In this document: positions 1 through 5,577 of the stretch, in pieces
How positions within the stretch are numbered: the stretch's first letter is position 1
Layout of the letters: the number at the start of each line of letters is the position of its first letter
NCBI GenBank assembly: GCA_019347785.1
Contig: JAHWKQ010000083.1
Span: 1 to 8,462 of the forward strand
Length of the DNA: 8,462 nt
Origin: Actinomycetota bacterium
Lineage (GTDB): Bacteria; Actinomycetota; Nitriliruptoria; Euzebyales; Egibacteraceae
Direction: 5' to 3'
Made by a program: the position numbers and the translations under genes
The notes under the pieces: generated by a model
Seen by the model: the letters and a program-made list of their open reading frames with translations, nothing else
Databases searched by the model: none
What the model was told of the DNA's origin: nothing

Positions 1-2
1 AG

Positions 3-293
3 ACGAGTGGCGGCGGCGTGGCGGCACAGGCCGCGGAGCGGCCGCAGCTGCGCCGGGGGGAGCGCGGCGCGGCGGTGCGCGACCTGCAGGCCCGCCTCAA
101 CGAGGTGCAGGACTCCGGCCTCGCGGTCGACGGCATCTTCGGGCGCCGCACCAGAGCAGCGGTCCGCGCGTTCCAACGGGCGCACAGCCTGGGCGTCGAC
201 GGCATCGTCGGAGCTCGGACGTGGGAGGCGCTCGGCGCGGCCCAGAGCGCCGCCGCGCCGGCGGCCGGACATGCTCCCGTCTCCAGCGCCTAG
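3..293 (+). CDS. C-terminal peptidoglycan-binding domain protein (5' end outside window)
   Basis: The reading frame is open from the left edge to the TAG at 291-293, so only the C-terminus is visible. It encodes a glycine-containing stretch (TSGGG), then a single peptidoglycan_binding_1-type repeat: LRRGERGAAVRDLQARLN, VDGIFGRRTRAAVRAFQRAH, and a closing VDGIVGARTWEAL. This is the usual pattern of that three-helix fold, which binds the peptide portion of murein and targets a protein to the cell wall. An Ala-rich tail of about 15 residues follows. A GTG at 18-20 could start a stand-alone 91-aa protein, but the domain begins only about ten residues later and the frame continues upstream through a flexible linker, so I favour a domain at the end of a longer protein whose catalytic or structural part is off-window. 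The domain call is firm; the whole protein's role is unknown. Confidence 0.85.
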   Translation, partial: TSGGGVAAQAAERPQLRRGERGAAVRDLQARLNEVQDSGLAVDGIFGRRTRAAVRAFQRAHSLGVDGIVGARTWEALGAAQSAAAPAAGHAPVSSA

Positions 294-305
294 GGCGTGC
301 TCCTC

Positions 306-325
306 GTCACCCTGCAGGCGGTGAC
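306..325. terminator. Possible bidirectional terminator hairpin between convergent genes
   Basis: GTCACC at 306-311 pairs perfectly with GGTGAC at 320-325 around an 8-nt loop that is itself largely the palindrome CCTGCAGG. It sits between the stop of the peptidoglycan-binding gene (293) and the end of the leftward membrane-protein gene, whose stop codon lies inside the left arm. There is no T-run on either side, so an intrinsic terminator is only possible; in very GC-rich actinobacteria such stems without U-tracts are common at convergent ends. Confidence 0.3.
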
Positions 326-798
326 CGGCGCTGCGACCACCCCTCGCTGCGGGCGATCAACCTCGAGAACAGCAACGTCGCCCCCAGGCTGGCCACTGCG
401 GCGACCACACCGGTCACGACGGCGTGAAGGCCGAAGGTGCGGCCGACCACGAACCCGAAGACGAGGGGAATCCAGCACGACAGCAGCGCGCTGCCCCACG
501 CCGCCCGGGAAATCGCCATCCCGCGGCCCAGGAGCCACGCCAGCACGATGCCCGCGACCAGCCCAGTGAGGCTGCCGGCCACCAGGCCCAGGAAGCCGCC
601 CACGAGCCCGGCTGCGAAGAGGACCACCAGCACGCCCAGCTCGACCGGTACCTCGAGATCGAGGGCCGCCGGTCCCAGCCCGATGAGCACGGCCAGGATC
701 GGGCCGACGACGCTGCCCAACCCCGCCCCCAGCGCAAACCCCGCCAGGACCAGCCGACGAGGCGGCCGCGGCGGGTTCACAACTCCTGCCGTCGCCAC
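307..798 (-). CDS. Small multi-pass membrane protein of unknown function
   Basis: This 163-aa protein starts with GTG at 796-798, chosen because a strong purine-rich ribosome site lies 7 nt upstream and an in-frame stop (823-825) excludes much longer starts. After a short basic N-terminus (NPPRPPRRL, about residues 8-16) it is almost entirely hydrophobic. Likely membrane segments are near residues 16-42, 53-75, 78-91, 100-119 and 123-147, so four or five helices, many rich in Gly and Ala (for example GFALGAGLGSVVG and AGLVGGFLGLVAGSLTG). The C-terminus is short, polar and basic. It has no motif that lets me assign a transporter or enzyme family; the small-residue packing motifs only say that the helices pack tightly. 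It is divergent from the oxidoreductase gene and convergent with the peptidoglycan-binding gene, so it is probably monocistronic. Confidence 0.8.
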   Translation of the reverse strand: MATAGVVNPPRPPRRLVLAGFALGAGLGSVVGPILAVLIGLGPAALDLEVPVELGVLVVLFAAGLVGGFLGLVAGSLTGLVAGIVLAWLLGRGMAISRAAWGSALLSCWIPLVFGFVVGRTFGLHAVVTGVVAAVASLGATLLFSRLIARSEGWSQRRSPPAG

Positions 799-805
799 CC
801 CATCA

Positions 806-813
806 CCCCCTCC
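806..813 (-). promoter_or_regulatory. Strong Shine-Dalgarno for the membrane-protein gene
   Basis: On the minus strand this reads GGAGGGGG, 7 nt before the GTG at 798. It is the strongest ribosome-binding sequence in the window and supports the GTG start. Confidence 0.6.
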
Positions 814-824
814 ATCGACCGGTC

Positions 825-830
825 AGGATA
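825..830 (-). promoter_or_regulatory. Candidate -10 element for the membrane-protein gene
   Basis: The minus-strand hexamer TATCCT matches the actinobacterial TANNNT -10 pattern and would place the transcript start about 20 nt before the start codon, leaving room for the Shine-Dalgarno. No convincing -35 is visible at the expected spacing, so this is weak. Confidence 0.3.
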
Positions 831-850
831 GCGACGCCGCCGGCTGGCCC

Positions 851-856
851 TAGGAT
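851..856 (+). promoter_or_regulatory. Candidate -10 element for the oxidoreductase gene
   Basis: TAGGAT fits TANNNT and ends 9 nt before the ATG at 866, so the transcript could be leaderless or have a leader of only a few nucleotides. The same bases contain AGGA, which could instead serve as a weak Shine-Dalgarno at a spacing of about 10 nt. No good -35 is seen. Confidence 0.3.
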
Positions 857-865
857 CAGCTGCCC

Positions 866-1720
866 ATGCGACTCGGATTGCACCCGGTGGACTTCACGGC
901 CGCGGGCGACGACCTGGCCGGCCATCTGGCCCGGCTCGGTGCGGCCGTGGAGGAGGCCGGCATGTCGCACCTGCAGCTCATGGACCACCACCTGCAGCTG
1001 TCGTTCGTCGGCGACCTCCACGACCCGGTGCCGGAGGGCTACACGACGCTGGGGTTCCTGGCAGCGCACACCTCGAGCGTCCGGTTGGGCCTGCTGGTCA
1101 CCGGCGTCACCTATCGCCACCCGGGACTGCTGGCGCACGTCGTCGCCACGCTCGATGTGCTGTCACGTGGCCGCGCGGTCCTCGGCTTGGGCGCGGCCTG
1201 GTACGAGCGGGAGCACCACGCCCTCGGCGTGCCGTTCCCACCCCTGGCCGAGCGCTTCGAGCACCTCGAGGACGCCCTGCGCATCTGCCGACAGATGTGG
1301 TCGGACGACGACGGACCCTTCCAGGGCCACCGCCAGGTCCTCAGCGAGACGGTCTGTCACCCCCGCCCGCTCCAGCGCCACCTGCCCATCCTGGTGGGCG
1401 GTGGCGGCGAGCGGAAGACCCTCCGGCTGGTCGCCAGGTACGCCGACGCCTGCAACATCATCGGCGCCGCGGACGTCGTGGGGCGCAAGCTCGCGATCCT
1501 CGACCGCCACTGCGCCGAGGTCGGACGCGACCCCGCCGAGGTCGAGCGCACTGTCCTCATCGTCGAGGACACGTTGACCGACCCGGACGACACCCTGGAG
1601 CAGCTGAGAGGCCTCGCCGGCCTCGGCGTGACCACCACGTTCCTGGTCCCTCACGGGGATGCGGTGACGTGGACCGAACGAGCAGGCCGCGAGTTGGTCG
1701 CCCCAGCCGCGCCGCTCTAG
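866..1720 (+). CDS. LLM-class F420-dependent oxidoreductase (Rv1855c-like family)
   Basis: This 284-aa protein is a luciferase-like (LLM) TIM-barrel flavin/F420 oxidoreductase. The first strand MRLGLHPVDF leads to MDHHLQL (residues 39-45), the equivalent of the DHF motif at the cofactor pocket. The core motifs follow in order: GYTTLGFLAAHTSSVRLGLL (58-77), VTGVTYRHPGLLA (78-90), TLDVLSRGRAVLGLGAAW (95-112), GVPFPPLAERFEHLEDAL (121-138), then PILVGGGGERKTLRLVARYA (174-193) before DACN. These closely follow the TIGR03560 (Rv1855c) subfamily, whose members are predicted to use coenzyme F420; substrates are mostly unknown. Family members run to roughly 300 aa, so the protein is essentially full length. 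The ATG gives a natural N-terminal strand. The gene stands alone, divergent from the membrane protein and convergent with the DUF2867-like gene across a 69-nt gap in which only weak stems are visible. The cytoplasmic redox role is inferred from the family; the substrate cannot be read from sequence. Confidence 0.93.
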   Translation: MRLGLHPVDFTAAGDDLAGHLARLGAAVEEAGMSHLQLMDHHLQLSFVGDLHDPVPEGYTTLGFLAAHTSSVRLGLLVTGVTYRHPGLLAHVVATLDVLSRGRAVLGLGAAWYEREHHALGVPFPPLAERFEHLEDALRICRQMWSDDDGPFQGHRQVLSETVCHPRPLQRHLPILVGGGGERKTLRLVARYADACNIIGAADVVGRKLAILDRHCAEVGRDPAEVERTVLIVEDTLTDPDDTLEQLRGLAGLGVTTTFLVPHGDAVTWTERAGRELVAPAAPL

Positions 1721-1789
1721 CTGGCGGATCGGGTCGACAGCCACCGGGCGGCCGATGTCGTGGTGGACGCCCCGTCAGCCCTCCGGCAG

Positions 1790-2245
1790 TCACCCGGCCA
1801 GGCGCCGGGCGGCGCGGTGGAGCAGCGCGAACACCACCGGCGAGTGGAGCAGGCGCACCGGGAGGAAGTACAGCCGCCCCCGCCAGCCATGCAGCCGCAC
1901 CACCGTCGTGAGCCGCACCAGGCCAGCTGCCGCGTCCACGCCGACGGCCACCCGGAAGTCCAGGTGCGCCTCGTCCGCGACGATCAGCGCCTCCTCCCCC
2001 ACCACCTCGTCGACCGCGAACACCGACGCCTCCGCGCGCTCGATGCCGATGAGGCCGACGACCGTCTGGCGCAGCGCCAGCAGCGCGGCGACCCAGCGGG
2101 GGCCACGGCGCACGTCGAAGATCGCCGCTGCCCAGACCCGCGGGTCGGTCGGGGCGCCGGGAGGCAGCGCCACGACCTGCACCTCGGCGAAGTCGGGGAC
2201 CGGGATGTCTCGGAAGGCAAGGGAGGAGAAGGCGGGCTCTCGCAC
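1790..2245 (-). CDS. DUF2867-like protein
   Basis: The 151-aa product ends with the hallmark of DUF2867 proteins: a strand-rich region DFRVAVGVD (96-104), then LVRLTTVVRLHGWRGRLYFL (109-128) and a C-terminal amphipathic helix, PVRLLHSPVVFALLHRAARR (129-148). The N-terminal half has the usual FRDIPVPDFAEVQVVALP and a buried helix WVAALLALRQTVVGLIG. DUF2867 domains resemble the START/SRPBCC lipid- or ligand-binding fold and also occur fused to NAD-binding epimerases; no activity is established that I would assign here. The start is uncertain. The GTG at 2243-2245 fits the family N-terminus but has no clear Shine-Dalgarno; the frame is open further upstream, and a GTG at 2306-2308 would add 21 residues of unlikely composition. 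The gene follows the 90-aa gene after a gap of about 80 nt on the same strand and may share its transcript. Confidence 0.72.
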   Translation of the reverse strand: MREPAFSSLAFRDIPVPDFAEVQVVALPPGAPTDPRVWAAAIFDVRRGPRWVAALLALRQTVVGLIGIERAEASVFAVDEVVGEEALIVADEAHLDFRVAVGVDAAAGLVRLTTVVRLHGWRGRLYFLPVRLLHSPVVFALLHRAARRLAG

Positions 2246-2257
2246 CCGGGCATCATG

Positions 2258-2272
2258 CCGGGCGGGGCCCGG
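2258..2272 (-). terminator. GC hairpin downstream of the metallopeptidase/90-aa gene pair
   Basis: CCGGGC and GCCCGG form a perfect 6-bp stem with a 3-nt loop in the gap between the 90-aa gene and the DUF2867-like gene. Neighbouring CCCGG/CCGGG pieces (2245-2262) can form a competing stem that would cover the DUF2867 start region. It could end or attenuate the upstream transcript, but there is no U-tract and such stems arise easily at this GC content. Confidence 0.2.
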
Positions 2273-2324
2273 AGTCCCCAGGTGCCGTGGCCGGTCTCGA
2301 GAGCTCACGCTCCGAGCGCGGCGG

Positions 2325-2597
2325 TCAGCTCTCTGCCGCCTTGCGCTTGTCCTCGAGGTACCAGTGCACCCGGGTGCTGGACGGCAGCGTGCAGTTCGAC
2401 CGGACCCAGTTGACGTCCAGGTAGGCATCGGTCAGGAGGGACTCGTCGGCGTTCCCCTCTGCCCGCAGGGCCTTGATCTGCTCGGCGATCTGGTCGGCTC
2501 GTCCGCGGATCTCGGGCGTCACCCCTTCATCGGCGGCCGCCTTGGCGATCTCGAAGGCTTCGCGGTTGAGGCGCTGGGCGTTGGGCTCGTCGTTCAT
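2325..2597 (-). CDS. Small 90-aa protein coupled to the metallopeptidase gene, unknown function
   Basis: The ATG (2595-2597) overlaps the TGA of the upstream metallopeptidase gene in an ATGA arrangement, so translation is probably coupled and the two products are likely to be made in step. The protein is soluble, highly charged and mostly helical: the N-terminal two thirds (NREAFEIAKAAADEG and IRGRADQIAEQIKALRAEGN) read as two helices. The C-terminal third (LTDAYLDVNWVRSNCTLPSS, then TRVHWYLEDKRKAAES) has aromatic residues, a single Cys at residue 69 and a basic tail. There is no signal peptide, membrane segment or recognised domain. From its size, helicity and tight coupling it could be a chaperone, adaptor or immunity protein for the metallopeptidase; this is inference from arrangement alone. 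Codon bias matches its neighbours, and the frame lacks a better competitor, so I consider it a real gene. Confidence 0.75.
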   Translation of the reverse strand: MNDEPNAQRLNREAFEIAKAAADEGVTPEIRGRADQIAEQIKALRAEGNADESLLTDAYLDVNWVRSNCTLPSSTRVHWYLEDKRKAAES

Positions 2598-3748
2598 GCC
2601 ACCGCAGTGTCGCTCGGGACGAGGTTGCGGTCATCAACGGCGGGGTGCCGTGTCAGCAACGGGGTCACCTGGGTGATGTCGTTCGTCTCGGTCGCTGCCT
2701 TGAAGGCGGCCCAGCTGCCCATCTCGCCTCGCGCCGACTCGTATGCCTGGATGAGCGAGTCCGCTCCGCCGAAGTACGCGCCGATCAGCGCGCTCTCGCC
2801 GATGAAGCCGATCAGCGCCTCCATGATCGCGACCTCGGTCGGGTAGGCCGTCGCCGACGACGGTGTCGCCACCCCGGCGGCGCCGAGCGCCTTCTTCGCC
2901 AGGTACTCCGTCGCGCCCTCGTTGATGGTCTCGCCGACCGCCGCCCGGAAGCCCGCCGCGGTGTTGTTGTGCAGGATCTCATGCGCGGTGGCGGTCACCA
3001 GCGGGGTGTTCTGGTTGACGTACACCACGCCCTCCCAGGCGAAGCCCTCGAGGCCGGGTGAGGCGGCCTGCGCATCCCCGGAGGCCCACAGCACACCGGT
3101 GTCGGGGTTGATGATGCCGGCCGCGATGCAGACCTCGTCGTACTTCGCCCACAGGGCGGGCCGACCGTTGAGGATCTCGATGTTGCCGGGGACGATCGTG
3201 TGCACGTCGCCGAAGGCTCCCTGGAGGATCGCTTGGGCGCCTGCCAGGCTCATCGCTCGGCCACCGCCGGCGCCGGCGAGCTCGGTGTTGTAGGCGGTGC
3301 CTGCTTCGGTCGCCGCGCGTTGCTCGACCTCGGTCCCGGTCCGTGCGGGCGGTGCCTGTGCCGGCTCGGCCTCGGTGCCGCCGGTCGGCGCCGGGGTCGC
3401 ACCCTCGGGTGCGGGTCCCGCAGCGGCGGTGTCGGGGGCGCCTCCGGCTGGTGCCGGCTCGGTGCCGCCCGCGGTCGCCGGCGTGCCAGCGCCTCCGGGG
3501 GCGGGGGCGACCTCGGACGTCGCGAGTGCCTGATCGACCTCGGCGACCAACTGCTCCTCGTCAGGCAGCGCCGCCCCCGGTGCGTGGCGCTGGACCTTCA
3601 CCCGCTGGAGCAGCGCGCCGACCGCCCGGTTGCCCGCCTCGCCCTGCAGGCGTGCGATGGTGCCCTGGCCCTCCGCCGCCTCCTCCTTCGGCGCCGCGGA
3701 CGTCGATCGGGTCACTCGAGCGGCTGACCTGCGACCCTTACTTTCCAT
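2594..3748 (-). CDS. Putative HExxH metallopeptidase with eCIS-cargo-like N-terminus
   Basis: The 384-aa product has three visible parts. (a) Residues 1-55: a basic start (MESKGRRSAARVTR), then IARLQGEAGNRAVGALLQR (31-49) and VQRH. This LQ..AGN.AV..LLQR pattern recurs near the N-termini of actinobacterial proteins associated with extracellular contractile injection systems, including DUF4157 proteins and candidate cargo. (b) Residues 81-137: a disordered Pro/Ala/Gly/Thr linker. (c) Residues about 140-384: a globular domain with HEILH at 256-260 in TATAHEILHNN and NEGATEYL at 276-283. H256 and H260 are predicted zinc ligands, E257 the catalytic base and E277 the third ligand, a gluzincin-like layout. 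There is no Sec signal or membrane helix, as expected for cargo loaded in the cytoplasm. The ATG lies directly downstream of a good promoter and heads a pair with the 90-aa gene. Substrate and delivery route are unknown. The domain is not the DUF4157 fold, which has its HExxH in an N-terminal core. Confidence 0.82.
   Translation of the reverse strand: MESKGRRSAARVTRSTSAAPKEEAAEGQGTIARLQGEAGNRAVGALLQRVKVQRHAPGAALPDEEQLVAEVDQALATSEVAPAPGGAGTPATAGGTEPAPAGGAPDTAAAGPAPEGATPAPTGGTEAEPAQAPPARTGTEVEQRAATEAGTAYNTELAGAGGGRAMSLAGAQAILQGAFGDVHTIVPGNIEILNGRPALWAKYDEVCIAAGIINPDTGVLWASGDAQAASPGLEGFAWEGVVYVNQNTPLVTATAHEILHNNTAAGFRAAVGETINEGATEYLAKKALGAAGVATPSSATAYPTEVAIMEALIGFIGESALIGAYFGGADSLIQAYESARGEMGSWAAFKAATETNDITQVTPLLTRHPAVDDRNLVPSDTAVA
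3338..3508 (-). repeat. Low-complexity Pro/Ala/Gly/Thr linker with degenerate internal repeats
   Basis: This stretch encodes residues 81-137 of the metallopeptidase, composed almost only of P, A, G, T and E, with repeated units such as GGTEPAPAGG and APTGGTEAEPA. At DNA level the units GGCTCGGTGCCGCC and GGCCTCGGTGCCGCC recur, consistent with slippage-driven expansion. It is probably an unstructured tether between the N-terminal targeting segment and the protease domain. Confidence 0.7.
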
Positions 3749-3750
3749 GG

Positions 3751-3827
3751 GGCCAACTATCCGCTGGCCCGCGCAGGCGGGTCAACGCACCGGCGCCAAC
3801 TGTGCCCCTCCACACGGGTGGTTGGCC
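3751..3827. promoter_or_regulatory. GCCAAC/GTTGGC repeat set in the divergent intergenic region
   Basis: GCCAAC occurs at 3752-3757 (touching the metallopeptidase -10) and at 3795-3800 (about 10 nt upstream of its -35), both inside a longer direct repeat with ten of twelve matches (3749-3760 and 3792-3803), spaced 43 bp, about four helical turns. The inverse GTTGGC lies at 3821-3826, and the outer copies match over seven bases. The layout is what an operator for a DNA-looping or dimeric regulator would look like, but the cores are short and no regulator gene is adjacent. Confidence 0.35.
3756..3785 (-). promoter_or_regulatory. Promoter of the metallopeptidase gene, probably leaderless
   Basis: On the minus strand TTGACC (3780-3785, five of six to the TTGACA consensus) is separated by exactly 18 nt from GATAGT (3756-3761, four of six to TATAAT), followed by 7 nt and then the ATG at 3748. 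That spacing puts the expected transcription start at or next to the A of the start codon, and no Shine-Dalgarno lies in the 7 nt. Leaderless mRNAs of this geometry are common in Actinomycetota. Confidence 0.6.
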
Positions 3828-3912
3828 TCTTCGTGCACGGCCGCCGCAGGCGACCCCACGGTACGTAGGATGACGACGGTTGCCGCCGAGGCGAGCCGGA
3901 GCAACGGATGAC

Positions 3913-5577
3913 ATGACACGCGCACTGGTCGCATTGGCCGTCGCAGCGCTGATCGCAGCCGTCGGCGCTGCGCCCGGCGCCGCTCAGCCGGCTGAGGTGC
4001 CGGCCTTCCCGGGGGCCGAGGGGTTCGGCGCGATGGTGACCGGAGGCCGCGGTGGCGACGTCTACGTCGTCACCACGCTGGAGGGCTTCGGGGAGGGATC
4101 GTTCGGCGACGCGCTCGACCCCGCGAGCTGCGCCCCGCGGATCGTCGTGTTCGCCGTCAGCGGGGTGATCGAGGGCGACTTCGACCTCACCTGCGGCGAC
4201 ATCACCATCGCGGGCCAGACCGCACCAGGAGCAGGGGTGACGATCCGCGGCCGGATCGACGCCTACGGGGCGTCGCCCGCCGGCAACATCATCATGCGGC
4301 ACATCCGCGTGCGCCCTGGGCCCGCGGAGCCAGAGAACGCGCACTTCCACGATGCGATCCAGCTGTCGAACAACCCGGGTGTGATCCTCGATCACGTGAG
4401 CGCGTCGTGGGGAACGGACGAGGCGGTCGACCTGTTCGAGGGGTCGGGCGACATCACCATCCAGTGGTCGACCGTGGAGGAGTCGCGGGCGGAGGGCCAT
4501 CCTGACGGCCCGCACAACAAGGGCATGATCGTCGGCCCGGGAGTCGAGCGGGTCTCGATCCACCACGTGCTCTTCGCGCACCATCGCGACCGCTGCCCCG
4601 CCGTGGCCAGCGGCCCCGCCGAGGTCATCAACGTCGTCGCCTACGACTGCAAGGACAGCTTCGTCCACCACAACCCGGCGGACGGCGAGTTCCACCTGCG
4701 AAGCAACGTCTACCGGCGCGGGCCGAGCGTCGAGACCGGCCTCTTCGTCCCGATCTTCTTCGACGACGAGGAACCCGGCGACACCGCCTACTACGTGGCC
4801 GGCAACCTCATCGACGACCCGGGCGTGGTCGAGGGTGTCGTCGACGACATCTGGGCGCAGCCCTACGCGCATCCCAACCTCGAGTTCGCCGGCGGGCAGC
4901 AGTACCGGATCGACGAGCCGACCAACTTCTCGGCTGACAGCCCCGACCACGTCACCGTCACCGTCGACGACGCGCAGGCGGCGTACGAAGCCGTGCTCGC
5001 ACAAGCCGGGGCGTTCCCGCGCGACGGGGTCACAGCCCGGACGATCCAGGAGGTCCGCGACCGTGGAGGGTCGTGGGGCGCGAGCGAACCCGACGACCTG
5101 CTCGCCGGCCTGGACCCCGCCGAGGCGCCCACCGACGCAGACGCCGACGGGATGGCCGACGCGTGGGAGGTCGAGCAGGGCCTCGACCCAGGCGACGGCG
5201 AGGACCACGCGACGGTCATGGCCTCGGGCTACACGGCTGTCGAGGAGTACATCAACGAGGTCGCCGACGAGCTCGTCCTGTCGGCGCCGAGCGCGGATCC
5301 CGCCGCGGGTGGCGATGGCGGTGCCGGGGCTGGCGCGCCGGAGCCTGCTGGCGACGAGCCGGTCGACGATCAGGACGACGTCGCCGGCCAGCCCGGCGCC
5401 ACCGCCCCGGCGGACCGGCCGGGCGCTGCCCAGGTCCAGCCGCAGGCGGCTTCCTCAACATGGCTGCTCGCCGTGGCGGCGCTCGGCGTGTCCATGCTGG
5501 CGGCGGTCCTCTCCGCGTTCGCGCTCGGTCTCGCCGTCCGGGGACGGCGGGATCGCCACAGCTCCGGGGCGCCTTGA
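3913..5577 (+). CDS. Secreted, membrane-anchored pectate-lyase-like protein (PL1-type beta-helix)
   Basis: The 554-aa product starts at the ATG at 3913, preceded by GGAG at 3898-3901; an in-frame TTG at 3880 would put 11 polar residues before the signal peptide and is less likely. Residues 1-25 form a Sec signal peptide (TRALVALAVAALIAAVG, then an APGAAQ cleavage region). The lyase domain begins FPGAEGFGAMVTGGRGGDVY (32-51), continues with PRIVVFAVSGVI (75-86), ITIAGQTAPGAGVTIRG (97-113), the turn DHVSASWGTDEAVDL (160-174) and ITIQWSTVEES, and includes SIHHVLFAHHRDRCPAV (215-231), where the Arg region is probably catalytic. These are features of polysaccharide lyase family 1-like right-handed beta-helices that cleave pectate by Ca-dependent beta-elimination. 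Residues 408-450 hold a calcium-loop-like DADADGMADAWEVEQGLDP and GYTAVEEYINEV, usual at the C-terminus of this group. An acidic Ala/Gly/Pro linker (458-514), one membrane helix (516-542) and RGRRDRH form a membrane anchor without LPXTG. Polygalacturonate specificity is inferred, not seen. Confidence 0.87.
   Translation: MTRALVALAVAALIAAVGAAPGAAQPAEVPAFPGAEGFGAMVTGGRGGDVYVVTTLEGFGEGSFGDALDPASCAPRIVVFAVSGVIEGDFDLTCGDITIAGQTAPGAGVTIRGRIDAYGASPAGNIIMRHIRVRPGPAEPENAHFHDAIQLSNNPGVILDHVSASWGTDEAVDLFEGSGDITIQWSTVEESRAEGHPDGPHNKGMIVGPGVERVSIHHVLFAHHRDRCPAVASGPAEVINVVAYDCKDSFVHHNPADGEFHLRSNVYRRGPSVETGLFVPIFFDDEEPGDTAYYVAGNLIDDPGVVEGVVDDIWAQPYAHPNLEFAGGQQYRIDEPTNFSADSPDHVTVTVDDAQAAYEAVLAQAGAFPRDGVTARTIQEVRDRGGSWGASEPDDLLAGLDPAEAPTDADADGMADAWEVEQGLDPGDGEDHATVMASGYTAVEEYINEVADELVLSAPSADPAAGGDGGAGAGAPEPAGDEPVDDQDDVAGQPGATAPADRPGAAQVQPQAASSTWLLAVAALGVSMLAAVLSAFALGLAVRGRRDRHSSGAP

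Noticed and set aside
424..853. Long open frames on the plus strand opposite the small membrane protein
   Set aside because: They are rich in Arg, Pro, Ala and His without any domain pattern, as expected for the reverse frames of a GC-rich hydrophobic gene; the minus-strand frame has clear membrane helices and a strong ribosome site.
1733..1766. Hairpin terminator between the oxidoreductase and DUF2867-like genes
   Set aside because: Only 5-bp stems with long loops (CGACA/TGTCG and CCACC/GGTGG) are present, they overlap each other, and no T-run follows.
1755..2846. A 363-codon plus-strand open frame across the DUF2867-like, 90-aa and metallopeptidase genes
   Set aside because: Its translation is Arg/Ser/Thr-rich low-complexity sequence with no family resemblance, and it runs antisense to three genes of which two have recognisable motifs.
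2969..2983. DUF4157 (eCIS core) assignment from the HExxH motif
   Set aside because: DUF4157 has its HExxH in a compact domain with a different surround (typically an AHE..H followed by VVQQ); here HEILHNN is in the C-terminal part and followed by NEGATE, so it is a different domain.
3866..3871. TAGGAT as a -10 element for the lyase gene
   Set aside because: The hexamer fits TANNNT and lies about 40 nt before the ATG, but the bases at -35 spacing (GCCGCA) bear no resemblance to a consensus, so I did not call it as a promoter.
3757..5208. A 483-codon minus-strand open frame opposite the lyase gene
   Set aside because: It is the antisense shadow of the lyase, whose frame has a signal peptide, beta-helix motifs and a calcium-loop region; the shadow is Val/Asp/Arg/Gly-rich without domains.
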